A program made the translations under genes and the position numbers. Below the pieces are notes generated by a model. The model was not told where the DNA came from, made no database searches, and was given only the letters and a program-made list of their open reading frames with translations. A stretch of 10,483 bases of DNA from an uncultured Lachnospiraceae bacterium (GTDB lineage: Bacteria; Bacillota; Clostridia; Lachnospirales; Lachnospiraceae): NCBI GenBank assembly GCA_945827765.1, contig CALZPS010000034.1:1-10483 (forward strand), in the 5' to 3' direction. This document shows, in pieces, positions 1 to 7,710 of the stretch; within the stretch, counting starts at the first letter, position 1; each line of letters begins with the position of its first letter.

Positions 1-518
1 GAAGATTTCCCGACACCCGAAGGTCCGGCGATTGCCGTCGTCTTCCCTTTCAGGAGTTGTCTGACCATATCGACATGGATTCCTTCTCTGGCACTGGTAA
101 ATACGACCGGATACCCACATGCACGATAGATTTCTGCCAGTTCTTCAAGCTCCGATTCCGTTGCGATATCTGTTTTATTAAAACATAATATGACCGGAAT
201 CTCTTTGTACTCCATCATCACCAGAAAACGATCCAGCAGATTGAAGTGTGGTTTTGGATCCGTCACTGCAAATACGACTAACGCCTGATCAATATTCGCC
301 ACTGCCGGGCGAATCAGTTCATTTCTGCGTACAAGTACGTCTGTGATGTTCCCGGTTTTTTCTTCCTCATCGAGTACATCCATCTCCACATCATCACCCA
401 CGAGCGGTTTTGTTTTCTCTTTGCGGAATATTCCCCGCGCCTTACACTCATAAAGACCGGATTCTGCTAAATCCACGTAGTAGAACCCGGCAATTCCTCT
501 TATTATCTTTCCCTGCAT
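1..518 (-). CDS. rsgA: Ribosome small-subunit-dependent GTPase RsgA, partial (3' end outside window)
   Basis: RsgA (YjeQ/CpgA) is a circularly permuted GTPase that binds the 30S subunit and helps its late maturation. The first 172 codons are present. The N-terminal part (about residues 1-67) fits the OB-fold RNA-binding domain, with GFYYV at 11-15, RGIFR at 28-32, PLVGD at 38-42 and the family signature RRNELIRP at 64-71. The G4 motif NKTD (114-117) comes before the G1/P-loop GPSGVGKS (165-172), which is the permuted order typical of RsgA. The reading frame is open to the window edge, so the rest of the G domain and the C-terminal zinc-binding domain (normally about 120 more residues) are missing only because the window ends. 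The ATG at 518 has AAGAGG at 529-524, five bases upstream. The gene lies 85 nt after prkC, as in Bacillus, where rsgA (cpgA) follows prkC and its product is reported as a substrate of the PrkC kinase. Confidence 0.96.
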   Translation of the reverse strand, partial: MQGKIIRGIAGFYYVDLAESGLYECKARGIFRKEKTKPLVGDDVEMDVLDEEEKTGNITDVLVRRNELIRPAVANIDQALVVFAVTDPKPHFNLLDRFLVMMEYKEIPVILCFNKTDIATESELEELAEIYRACGYPVVFTSAREGIHVDMVRQLLKGKTTAIAGPSGVGKS

Positions 519-603
519 GAAAACCTCTTATCAGCCTGTAAAACAGACCGCCTGTAACCTATATGGCAAAGTAGTTGCGCTTTATTGTCCGCACCAGATG
601 TGT
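519..603. other. prkC-rsgA spacer without a recognisable element
   Basis: This 85-nt gap is the longest in the cluster. Apart from the rsgA ribosome binding site (529-524) I see no hairpin followed by a T-run on the minus strand and no clear -35/-10 pair. The octamer GCCTGTAA occurs twice (534-541 and 550-557), probably by chance. The two genes are most simply cotranscribed. Confidence 0.5.
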
Positions 604-2763
604 TTACTCGTCTGCGTTACCGCCGCCCGAGTCCGGCTGACCAGTTTCATCCGGGCCGGCACTAATGACGACATTTATCGCAGTTCCCTTTTCCACCTGA
701 CTTCCGGACTGGTATTCCTGATCAATCACCAGCCCCGCCGCTATATTATTATCATATTGGACGAAATCTTCGCCAAGTTTTAATCCCCATTTTTCCAGTT
801 CTCTCTTTGCCTGATCCTTTGTCATTTTATACAACGAAGGTACGGTCACATATTCTGTCTTTTTCCCTTTACTCACGGTCAGTGAAATCGTCGTCCCTTT
901 TGCCGCTTTGGTCGGATTTGCAGTGGACTGGGAAACAACCGTTCCCGCCTCATAATTATTATCATATTCTTCCGTCACACTGACTTTGAATCCTGCATTC
1001 TTCAATGTACTTTCCGCATCACTCTGCAGCCAGCCTACGACATTCGGCACTTCCACTTTTTCTGCGCCAAGGCTGATATATACCTTTATGTGGTCACCTT
1101 CTTTGACTTCTGCTCCTGCGGATGGTTCGGTGGAAATGACCTTCCCTTCTTCCACAGTCTCATCATATTTTGCCTCGGCATTTGCAACCAGATTCTTCTC
1201 CGCCAACAGCTTTTCTGCTTCTTCTTCGGACTTACCGACCACATTCGGCACATAGGTATCTTTAATTTCCGGCCCGGCACTCACCACCACATAAACCGTT
1301 GTGTTTTTCTCAATTTTTTTATTGGCAGCCACGCTCTGCTCCATGACGTGTCCTTCTTCATACTGATCCGATGCCCGGCGCTCAGACACAGCATATCCGA
1401 GATTTCTGTCGTTCAATGCTTTTTTTGCCTGTGATTCTGTCATATTGAGCAGATTCGGCACTGCCACTTTCTCATCTGTCTCTGTATTTGTGCTTGGCCC
1501 CACACTCTTAAAGAGTCCTGCTGCCTGTGACAGAAGCAAAGCTCCTACGAGGACCACGACAACCGCCGCCACGACTAATAAAATCTTCATGATTTTCTGC
1601 GTGTCCGGATCCAGCGAATTCTTACTCGTTCCCCGGGAATCTCCGTTTCTTCGCCGCTCTTTTTCCCGGCGGTTCTGTGCTCTTCTGCGCTCCTCCTGCT
1701 CATCGTAATCGTCATCATAGTCATCGTCGTCGTAATCATCTTCCTCGTCATAATCGCGGGCGCGCACTCTTTCTCTTGCTGTTCTGTCATCTCTGCGTAC
1801 AGCGTCACGGCTGTCCCGGGATTTCAAGTTGCGTCTTTTCACCTGCTCGATTTCTTCATCCGACATTACGACCGTTTCCGTTCCCCGGCTTGCCATCCGC
1901 CCGGTCTGACCGGAATAAATCACATTCACGAAATCTCCGTCCGGATCTACGAGAGAATGCTTTAAGTCCGTAATCACTTCCTGACAATCCTGATACCGCT
2001 TTGCGACGCTCTTCTGCGTACATTTCATAATGATACATTCCAGACTGTGCGGAATATCCGGCACTTCTTTAGACGGCAGCGGCATCTCCTCTTTCAGATG
2101 TTTCACCGCCACTGTCACGGTCGAATCCCCGTCAAACGGCACATGTCCGGTAATCATTTCGAACATTGTAATACCGGCAGAATAGATATCGCTTTTCTCA
2201 TCCACCACACCGCCGCGAGCCTGTTCCGGTGAAGTATAATGAACAGACCCCATCACATTCGTACTGATGGTGTTCGTCGATGTCGTCGCCCGGGCGATAC
2301 CAAAATCCGTCACCTTGACTTTGCCATCCCGGGAGATAATGATATTCTGCGGTTTAATATCCCGATGAATAATGTGATGATTGTGAGCTGCCTGAATACC
2401 CGTCATCATCTGTATAGCAATACTGATTGTCTCTTTGGCAGACAAACTCTGTTTCTTTTCGATATAATCCTTCAGCGTGATGCCCTCGACCAGTTCCATG
2501 ACCATATAATACAGACCGCGGTCCTGCCCTACGTCATAGACATTCACTACGTTCGGATGCATCAGTCCGGCTGCTGCCTGAGCCTCACTGACAAACTTCT
2601 GTATAAATACCTCATCGTTGCGGTAATCGCTTTTCAATACTTTTACCGCCACAAAACGGTTCAGCTTGTGATCTTTACTTTTATACACATCCGCCATGCC
2701 GCCTGAGCCAATCCGTTCCAGTATTTCATAGCGCTTTCCTAAAAATACTCCCTCTTTTAACAT
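604..2763 (-). CDS. prkC: Membrane Ser/Thr protein kinase with four PASTA domains (PrkC/Stk1 type)
   Basis: Eukaryotic-type Hanks kinase of 719 aa that senses muropeptides or lipid II through its outer PASTA domains and phosphorylates translation, division and cell-wall proteins. The cytoplasmic kinase domain (about 12-270) has a glycine loop GSGGMADV (19-26), catalytic Lys41, helix-C Glu60, HRDIKPQN (133-140, catalytic Asp135), DFG (153-155), and a Thr/Ser-rich activation loop (160-177) before SPE (178-180). A charged juxtamembrane linker follows: an Asp/Tyr/Glu-rich stretch at about 337-358, then an Arg-rich stretch at 359-372. One membrane segment lies at about 391-411. The outer region has four PASTA repeats at about 433-497, 503-566, 569-633 and 638-703, then a short Gly/Asp/Glu tail. 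Length and design match Firmicutes PrkC; PASTA number varies, usually three to five. The ATG at 2763 overlaps the end of prpC by 7 nt and has GAGGTGA at 2777-2771, so translation is probably coupled to the phosphatase. Confidence 0.97.
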   Translation of the reverse strand: MLKEGVFLGKRYEILERIGSGGMADVYKSKDHKLNRFVAVKVLKSDYRNDEVFIQKFVSEAQAAAGLMHPNVVNVYDVGQDRGLYYMVMELVEGITLKDYIEKKQSLSAKETISIAIQMMTGIQAAHNHHIIHRDIKPQNIIISRDGKVKVTDFGIARATTSTNTISTNVMGSVHYTSPEQARGGVVDEKSDIYSAGITMFEMITGHVPFDGDSTVTVAVKHLKEEMPLPSKEVPDIPHSLECIIMKCTQKSVAKRYQDCQEVITDLKHSLVDPDGDFVNVIYSGQTGRMASRGTETVVMSDEEIEQVKRRNLKSRDSRDAVRRDDRTARERVRARDYDEEDDYDDDDYDDDYDEQEERRRAQNRREKERRRNGDSRGTSKNSLDPDTQKIMKILLVVAAVVVVLVGALLLSQAAGLFKSVGPSTNTETDEKVAVPNLLNMTESQAKKALNDRNLGYAVSERRASDQYEEGHVMEQSVAANKKIEKNTTVYVVVSAGPEIKDTYVPNVVGKSEEEAEKLLAEKNLVANAEAKYDETVEEGKVISTEPSAGAEVKEGDHIKVYISLGAEKVEVPNVVGWLQSDAESTLKNAGFKVSVTEEYDNNYEAGTVVSQSTANPTKAAKGTTISLTVSKGKKTEYVTVPSLYKMTKDQAKRELEKWGLKLGEDFVQYDNNIAAGLVIDQEYQSGSQVEKGTAINVVISAGPDETGQPDSGGGNADE

Positions 2764-3503
2764 ACAATACTCACCTCATCTGTAAATGGTTCTACCAGAA
2801 CAACTCCGATATTGTCTGTTCCGCCGTTTTCTTTCGCCGCTGCAACCAGTGCTGTGCCGGCCTCCACGATGTCCCTGCCGCCCTGCACAATGTGAAAAAG
2901 CTCTTCATCCTCCACCATGTTGCTCAATCCGTCAGTGCACATCAATATGATGTCCCCCCGTTTCAGGCGGTGCTCATAAAAGTCCACTTCCACGCCCTCT
3001 TTTGCCCCGATTGCCCGGGTAATGATATTCTTATCCGGATGATGCTTTGCCTCCTCCGGCTTAATGCCCCCGAGACGTACCATTTCCTCCACCAGAGAAT
3101 GGTCTTTGGTAAGCTGGGTAATCCCCTGATTAATCAGATACAGACGGCTGTCCCCCACATTTGCAAAATACATCATCTGCCGGACAATCGTCGCTGCCAC
3201 TATGGTCGTCCCCATCCCTTTGAGATGTGTATCCTCCGATGCCTTTTTGATAATCTCTTTGTTCGCTTTCTTAATCGCAGACACAAGTGCTTTCTCCACA
3301 TCCGTCTCGTCGGTTTGTTTCAACTCCTGCTTCACAACCTCGACCGTATACTTAGATGCAAAATCTCCTGCCTGATGTCCTCCCATACCGTCTGCCACCA
3401 CAAATAAATTCGGCAATGTTCCCAGCGGGGTATCCGATGTATACACATAATCCTGATTCACTTGTCTTACCATTCCCACATCAGTGATTGAAAACGTCTT
3501 CAT
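2757..3503 (-). CDS. prpC: PP2C-family Ser/Thr protein phosphatase (PrpC/Stp)
   Basis: Manganese/magnesium-dependent phosphatase that removes phosphates from PrkC and its substrates. With the chosen start it is 248 aa, the normal size for a single-domain bacterial PP2C. Visible motifs: an N-terminal TDVG followed by NQD (16-18), VADGMGGHQAGD beginning at 36 with metal ligand Asp38, GDSR in the NVGDSRLYL segment, CTDGLSN with Asp191, and GGTDNIGVV with Asp230. These are the expected metal-binding aspartates. An in-frame ATG at 3518 overlaps the rlmN stop, but it has no Shine-Dalgarno sequence. The ATG at 3503 has AAGGAGA five bases upstream and gives the usual family beginning MKTFSITD, so it is preferred. 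No signal peptide or membrane segment is seen, so the enzyme should be cytoplasmic. It lies directly before prkC and overlaps it by 7 nt, the usual kinase/phosphatase pairing. Confidence 0.96.
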   Translation of the reverse strand: MKTFSITDVGMVRQVNQDYVYTSDTPLGTLPNLFVVADGMGGHQAGDFASKYTVEVVKQELKQTDETDVEKALVSAIKKANKEIIKKASEDTHLKGMGTTIVAATIVRQMMYFANVGDSRLYLINQGITQLTKDHSLVEEMVRLGGIKPEEAKHHPDKNIITRAIGAKEGVEVDFYEHRLKRGDIILMCTDGLSNMVEDEELFHIVQGGRDIVEAGTALVAAAKENGGTDNIGVVLVEPFTDEVSIVC

Positions 3504-3508
3504 AAAAA

Positions 3509-3515
3509 TCTCCTT
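3509..3515 (-). promoter_or_regulatory. Ribosome binding site fixing the prpC start
   Basis: The minus strand reads AAGGAGA, followed by five bases and then ATG at 3503. It overlaps the rlmN stop codon (3517-3515) by one base. The upstream in-frame ATG at 3518 has no comparable site, so this element decides the start in favour of 3503. Confidence 0.85.
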
Positions 3516-4543
3516 CATTCTATGTAACGCCGTCTAAGCTGTCCGCATGCACCATCAATGTCAGCGCCCATTTCTCTTCTTATAGTAACATTTATTCCGT
3601 TTTTTTCAAGTTTATTTTTGAAATTCATCGCATTTTTCCGGCTCGGCTGTTCAAAATCACGTTCTTTGACCGGATTGACCGGAATCAAATTAATATGACA
3701 GTTGCGCGGTCTGGCGATTGCCGTCAGTTCCCTCGCATCCTCATCGCTGTCATTGACACCGTCTATCAAACTATATTCAAACGTAATACGACGCCCTGTC
3801 CTGTCAAAATATTCGTCGCAGGCATCAAGCACCTCCGGCAACGTATAACGGTTTGCCACCGGCATCAATTCTTTTCGTTTCTCCTGTGTAGAGCCATGCA
3901 GGGAAAGTGCCAGCGTGATCTGTAAATTTTCCTCCGCCAATTCTTTGATTCTGGGAACAATTCCGCAGGTCGATACAGTGACATTTCTCTGGCTGATATG
4001 AAGTCCGTGCTCATCCGTCAGCATGCGAATGAATTTGACAAAATTATCATAATTGTCGAGCGGTTCTCCCGTACCCATCACCACCACATGGGAGATACGT
4101 TCACCGATAATCTTCTGAATCCGGTAAATCTGTGCGAGCATCTCAGAAGGAGCCAGATTGCGCGCCAGTCCGTCCAGTGTGGAGGCACAAAACCGACAGC
4201 CCATCCTACAACCAACCTGCGAAGAGATGCAGACGGAATTGCCATGCTTATAACGCATCAGCACACTCTCCACCATATTGCCGTCATGCAGGCAAAATAA
4301 AAATTTGTTGGTTCCGTCCAGTTTTGACTGTTGGCGCTCGACAGGAGAGACCGTACAGATATCAAACTCTTCTGCCAGCTTTTCTCGTAACGCTTTGGAC
4401 AAATTACTCATTTGTGAAAAATCATCCACAAGTTTGACATGCAGCCATTCATAAATCTGTTTTGCCCGGAACGCTTTCTCACCGATTTTCTCCATCTCTT
4501 CCTGTAATTCTTCGTATGTATAAGAAAGAATATCTTTTTTCAT
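3515..4543 (-). CDS. rlmN: Dual-specificity 23S rRNA (A2503-C2)/tRNA (A37-C2) methyltransferase RlmN
   Basis: Radical SAM enzyme that methylates C2 of A2503 in the ribosomal exit tunnel and, in characterised homologues, A37 of some tRNAs. With start 4543 it is 342 aa, the usual length. The N-terminal accessory domain includes AFRAKQIYEWLH (24-35). The iron-sulfur cluster cysteines form CxxxCxxC at C112, C116 and C119. SAM-binding GTGEPLDNY follows. Both mechanistic cysteines are visible: C105 in VCISSQVGC (the E. coli C118 equivalent) and C333 in GACGQLR near the C-terminus (the methyl carrier). The frame is open further upstream to 4684, but that adds 47 residues overlapping rsmB with no family similarity. 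The ATG at 4543 begins MKKDILSYTYEEL and has AAAGGAA at 4558-4552, eight bases upstream. The gene starts 25 nt after rsmB, and prpC begins 11 nt after its stop. Confidence 0.97.
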   Translation of the reverse strand: MKKDILSYTYEELQEEMEKIGEKAFRAKQIYEWLHVKLVDDFSQMSNLSKALREKLAEEFDICTVSPVERQQSKLDGTNKFLFCLHDGNMVESVLMRYKHGNSVCISSQVGCRMGCRFCASTLDGLARNLAPSEMLAQIYRIQKIIGERISHVVVMGTGEPLDNYDNFVKFIRMLTDEHGLHISQRNVTVSTCGIVPRIKELAEENLQITLALSLHGSTQEKRKELMPVANRYTLPEVLDACDEYFDRTGRRITFEYSLIDGVNDSDEDARELTAIARPRNCHINLIPVNPVKERDFEQPSRKNAMNFKNKLEKNGINVTIRREMGADIDGACGQLRRRYIE

Positions 4544-4551
4544 TCCATTTG

Positions 4552-4558
4552 TTCCTTT
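4552..4558 (-). promoter_or_regulatory. Ribosome binding site for rlmN
   Basis: The minus strand reads AAAGGAA, eight bases before the ATG at 4543, and falls in the 25-nt gap after the rsmB stop. It supports the short 342-aa form over the longer open frame reaching into rsmB. Confidence 0.75.
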
Positions 4559-4568
4559 TTTATACCGT

Positions 4569-5942
4569 TCATTCTTTTTTATTTTTCCCGCTTTCCGCTT
4601 TTTTCTGAAAAGCAGCAATAAAAAAACCGTCGCTCTGATGTACGCCCGGCAGCAACTGCAGGCAGCCCCTGTTTTGCACGTCACCTTTCAATTCTTCCGG
4701 AAGAGACTCACGGATATCCATCAGGGAGAATGCCGGAAAATGTTCCAAAAACCAATCTACATTTTCCATATTTTCCGCCGCATGAATCGTGCAGGTACTG
4801 TACAAAAGTTTCCCTCCCGGCTTTACATAGCACTGTACTGTCTGCAGAATCTGTCTCTGCAATTCTGCCAGTTTTTGTGCATTTTCCAACGTCGCTTTGT
4901 ATTTTAAATCCGTCTTTCTGCCCAATACCCCCAGACCGGAACAAGGCAGGTCAGCCAATAGGATATCTGCTGTTTCTTTCGCAGATTCATCCAATTCCAG
5001 AGCGTCCCACACGACTGCCTCTATATTTTGAAATCCCGACCGCAATATATTATCTTCGATCAGCTCCACTTTATAAGAAGACAAATCGCGCGCCTGTACT
5101 CTGCCTGTTCCATTCAGTTTTTCAGCTATATGAAGGCTCTTCCCACCGGGAGCGGCACACACATCCATTACCGTGTCTCCTTCTTTGGGCGATGCAATTT
5201 CCCCCACCAGCATAGAACTCACATCCTGTACATAAAAGTCTCCGTTTTGGAAACTGTCAAGGTCTGCAAGATAATCGTAACCGGAGATAGTAAACGCATA
5301 TGGCAAATATGGATGCTGCTGTACAACTGCCCCTTCCCGCGTCAATTTCCGCACCAATTCCTCCGGCGCATTATGTTGCAGATTACAGCGGACAGTAAGA
5401 GGTGTTTCTGCCTGAAATGCTGCCAGCATTCGTTCTACCGTCGCGCCGTCATAAGACTGAAGCCACAGTTTTAGTATCCACTCCGGCATAGAATAACGAA
5501 CAGAAAGTCGCTGCAGTTCTTCCTGCGGATATTTGACATTGTCCAGATTACGTGCCACATTGCGCAGCACTCCGTTTACAAAGCCTTTCAGGTTGACAAA
5601 CCCTTTTCTCACCGCCAGTTTGACGGCCTCATTACAGACCGCCGAATCCGGTACGGTATCCATATATTTCAACTGGTACACCGCACTGCGTAAAATGTTG
5701 CGAATGACCGGTTTCATTTTCCTGACTTTCACCTTGGAGAACTGATCTAATATATAATCCAACTCCAGCATATGTTCCAGCGTACCTTCACTCACCCGGG
5801 TGATAAAGGCCCGCTCCTTCTTATCCATATACTGGTATTTGGAAAGTACCTCACGCAGTACGATATGGCTGTACATCCCCTTCTCAGACACTTCCATGAG
5901 AATATCCAGCACCAGTTCCCTCTCATTTACCGCTTTATTCAT
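4569..5942 (-). CDS. rsmB: 16S rRNA (cytosine967-C5)-methyltransferase RsmB (Sun/Fmu)
   Basis: SAM-dependent enzyme that makes m5C967 (E. coli numbering) in 16S rRNA. From the ATG at 5942 it is 457 aa, a typical size. The N-terminal NusB-like RNA-binding domain covers about 1-135, with VPDSAVCNEAVKLA at 97-110 and KGFVNGVLRN at 119-128. The Rossmann methyltransferase domain follows: SAM motif DVCAAPGGK (260-268), motif IV DLPCSGLGVLGRK with Cys334 (331-343), and motif VI STCTIHAAEN with the catalytic-type Cys384 (382-391). The two cysteines are the nucleophile and release residues of RNA m5C methyltransferases. The C-terminal HQSDGFFIAAFQK is the usual closing strand. The frame is open upstream to 6023, but those 27 residues overlap yugP and have no family look. 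The ATG at 5942 has GGGAGAGG five bases upstream and overlaps the yugP end by 8 nt, suggesting coupled translation. Confidence 0.97.
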   Translation of the reverse strand: MNKAVNERELVLDILMEVSEKGMYSHIVLREVLSKYQYMDKKERAFITRVSEGTLEHMLELDYILDQFSKVKVRKMKPVIRNILRSAVYQLKYMDTVPDSAVCNEAVKLAVRKGFVNLKGFVNGVLRNVARNLDNVKYPQEELQRLSVRYSMPEWILKLWLQSYDGATVERMLAAFQAETPLTVRCNLQHNAPEELVRKLTREGAVVQQHPYLPYAFTISGYDYLADLDSFQNGDFYVQDVSSMLVGEIASPKEGDTVMDVCAAPGGKSLHIAEKLNGTGRVQARDLSSYKVELIEDNILRSGFQNIEAVVWDALELDESAKETADILLADLPCSGLGVLGRKTDLKYKATLENAQKLAELQRQILQTVQCYVKPGGKLLYSTCTIHAAENMENVDWFLEHFPAFSLMDIRESLPEELKGDVQNRGCLQLLPGVHQSDGFFIAAFQKKAESGKNKKE

Positions 5943-6660
5943 CTCGTCCTCTCCCTGTCTTTCTGGAGACAATCGCCAGTATACGTATGAACTGCAAAAC
6001 AGAGCTGATTGTTCCCGCCACATACGTCATGGCTGCGGCGCTCAATACTTTTTTCGTGTCTTTTATATCTTCTCCGTAAAGAATCCCATCGGATTCCAAA
6101 ATTTTCAAAGCCCGCCCGGAGGCATTGAACTCGACAGGCAATGTAACCAGCTGAAACAATACTGCCGCTGAAAACATAATAATTCCCAAATGAAGGAGAA
6201 TGTTTCCCCAATCCGGCAGGCTGTCGGTCATGAGAAATCCCAGTAAAATCAGTGGCCATGAAATCTGTGAGCCAAAATTGACCACCGGAACCAGTGCCCC
6301 TCGAATGGTAAGCGGCACATATCCCGTCTCATGCTGCAGGACATGACCGCACTCATGTGCCGCCACGCCAATTGCCGCCACAGAGGCTGAATCATAGACC
6401 GCATCGGACAGATTGACCGTCTGGCTGCGCGGGTCATAGTGATCTGTCAGGTTTCCCGCCACTCTGCGCACAGTCACTCCCTGCACACCATTTCTGCGCA
6501 AAATCCGCTCCGCCACTTCTCTCCCGGTCATCCCCGTACGGCTTCGTACCCGGGAATACTTTTGATAGGTACTTTTTACACGGGCTGATGCCAGCATCGA
6601 AAGCACCACTCCGATTACAATCAAGATATAAGTCGGATCCATATAATAATAAAACGGCAT
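5935..6660 (-). CDS. yugP: Membrane zinc metallopeptidase, YugP family (Zn_peptidase_2)
   Basis: Putative neutral zinc metallopeptidase of 241 aa, with no experimentally settled substrate that I know of. The zinc-binding HExxH motif is HECGH at 102-106 (His102, Glu103, His106). LPVEFNAS at 174-181 is the second conserved family block, and Glu177 is the probable third zinc ligand. Hydrophobic segments at about 11-26, 121-143, 154-175 and 212-231 predict an integral membrane protein; the short N-terminal segment after MPFYYYMDP is typical of the family. The frame extends upstream to a TTG at 6711 overlapping fmt, but the ATG at 6660 has a strong GGAGG six bases upstream, so the shorter form is used. 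It sits 40 nt after fmt and overlaps rsmB by 8 nt. Bacillus subtilis has yugP elsewhere, so this is a lineage-specific insertion in the operon. A role in membrane or cell-surface proteolysis is an inference only. Confidence 0.92.
   Translation of the reverse strand: MPFYYYMDPTYILIVIGVVLSMLASARVKSTYQKYSRVRSRTGMTGREVAERILRRNGVQGVTVRRVAGNLTDHYDPRSQTVNLSDAVYDSASVAAIGVAAHECGHVLQHETGYVPLTIRGALVPVVNFGSQISWPLILLGFLMTDSLPDWGNILLHLGIIMFSAAVLFQLVTLPVEFNASGRALKILESDGILYGEDIKDTKKVLSAAAMTYVAGTISSVLQFIRILAIVSRKTGRGRDE
5948..5955 (-). promoter_or_regulatory. Ribosome binding site for rsmB, inside the end of yugP
   Basis: The minus strand reads GGGAGAGG, five bases before the rsmB ATG at 5942. It lies within the last codons of the peptidase gene and fits translational coupling across the 8-nt overlap (5935-5942). 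Confidence 0.7.
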
Positions 6661-6666
6661 CTTATT

Positions 6667-6671
6667 CCTCC
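6667..6671 (-). promoter_or_regulatory. Strong ribosome binding site fixing the yugP start
   Basis: The minus strand reads GGAGG within TGGAGGAATAAG, six bases before the ATG at 6660. It rules out the upstream TTG start at 6711, which would add 17 residues overlapping fmt. Confidence 0.85.
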
Positions 6672-6700
6672 ATTCTTTTACACGATGAATTTCTGTCTTC

Positions 6701-7684
6701 TTATCGGGCAACCGTGCGCAGCACAGTTCCTTCCGTCAATGCATAACCGCGCAAGAACGCTCCTGCTTCCATCCGTTTTTTGCCCGGAATCTGCAATTCT
6801 TTTACTCTCAAAAATCCTTCCCCGGTCTGTACCAGAAAACTGTCCTTCTCCACACATACAACCGTTCCCGGCTGTGCCGCTTCGGCAAGCTCTCTTTCCT
6901 TCGCTTTGGCATCCTCTGCGCAGTCTGTCTCAGTGACTGCCTGTGCCTCCCAGATTTTCATCACCTGTCCATCCCAGTCAGTATATGCACTTGGCCAGGA
7001 ATTTAATCCCCTCACCAGTCGTTCAATTTCCACAGCCGGTCTCGCCCAGTCGATATTTCCCATCTCTTTGGTCAGCATCTTCGCATAAGGAGTCGGGCTC
7101 TCGCCTTGTTTCTGTGCCCGGATACTTCCTGTCTCAATTTCTCTCAGCGTCTGGACACAAAGCGAGGCACCCGCTGCCGCCAGCTTATCATGAAGGCTTT
7201 CTCCTGTCTCCTGTGCAGTAATTGACACTTCGGTTTTGAGCAGCATATCACCGGTGTCTAATCCCTCATCCATCTGCATGGTCGTCACACCGGTCACTTT
7301 CTCGCCATTAAGAATCGCCCACTGAATCGGTGCCGCACCGCGGTATTTCGGCAAAAGTGACGCGTGTACATTGATACAGCCATATGGTGTCATCTGCAGA
7401 ATCTCCTTCGGCAGAATCTGTCCGAACGCTATCACGACAATGACATCTGCCTGATAACGTTTCAGCGTTTCCACACATTCCGGTTCCCTGATTCTTTTCG
7501 GCTGGAACACTTCTATACCATGACGCAGTGCGGCCTCTTTGACGGGGGTAAACTGCCATTTTCCGCCGCGTCCTTTTGGTTTGTCAGGCTGGGTCACAAC
7601 CAGACATACTTCATGTCCTGCTTCAATCAACGCCTCCAATGTTCCTACGGAAAAATCCGGGGTTCCCATAAAAATAATTCGCAT
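6701..7684 (-). CDS. fmt: Methionyl-tRNA formyltransferase
   Basis: Transfers a formyl group from 10-formyl-tetrahydrofolate to initiator Met-tRNA, giving the fMet used to start bacterial translation. It is 327 aa, close to the usual 310-320. The N-terminal Rossmann-type formyltransferase domain starts MRIIFMGTPDFSVGTLEAL. The catalytic triad is visible as Asn105, His107 and Asp143, within INVHASLLPKYRGAAPIQWA (104-123) and MDEGLDTGDM (138-147). GRGGKW at 38-43 lies in the loop region that in homologues contacts the tRNA acceptor end. The C-terminal OB-like domain (from about 210) includes RGLNSWPSAYT and ends near residue 320. An Ala/Glu/Lys-rich stretch around 255-270 looks like a modest insertion in this domain. 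The ATG at 7684 has AGGAGTG eight bases upstream. It follows def by 69 nt; def and fmt carry out opposite steps of the formyl cycle and are usually neighbours. Confidence 0.98.
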   Translation of the reverse strand: MRIIFMGTPDFSVGTLEALIEAGHEVCLVVTQPDKPKGRGGKWQFTPVKEAALRHGIEVFQPKRIREPECVETLKRYQADVIVVIAFGQILPKEILQMTPYGCINVHASLLPKYRGAAPIQWAILNGEKVTGVTTMQMDEGLDTGDMLLKTEVSITAQETGESLHDKLAAAGASLCVQTLREIETGSIRAQKQGESPTPYAKMLTKEMGNIDWARPAVEIERLVRGLNSWPSAYTDWDGQVMKIWEAQAVTETDCAEDAKAKERELAEAAQPGTVVCVEKDSFLVQTGEGFLRVKELQIPGKKRMEAGAFLRGYALTEGTVLRTVAR

Positions 7685-7710
7685 GCTCGGTTCACTCCTT
7701 TTTTAGTGCC

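Noticed and set aside
1690..1755. GTC/ATC trinucleotide repetition as a CRISPR or satellite repeat
   Set aside because: It is the in-frame coding of the Asp/Tyr-rich PrkC linker, with no spacer structure.
2239..2706. Plus-strand open frame of 155 codons opposite the PrkC kinase domain
   Set aside because: It lies wholly antisense to an intact conserved domain, has no ribosome binding site of note, and its residues look like an antisense shadow. Other plus-strand frames across the window were rejected for the same reason.
4575..4630. T- and A-rich stretch at the 3' end of rsmB as a possible terminator
   Set aside because: It is coding sequence for the Lys-rich RsmB C-terminus, and I find no stable GC stem ahead of a U-run on the minus strand.
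4544..4684. N-terminal extension of RlmN by 47 residues
   Set aside because: It overlaps the end of rsmB, shows no family similarity, and the ATG at 4543 has a suitable ribosome binding site and gives the usual RlmN beginning and length.
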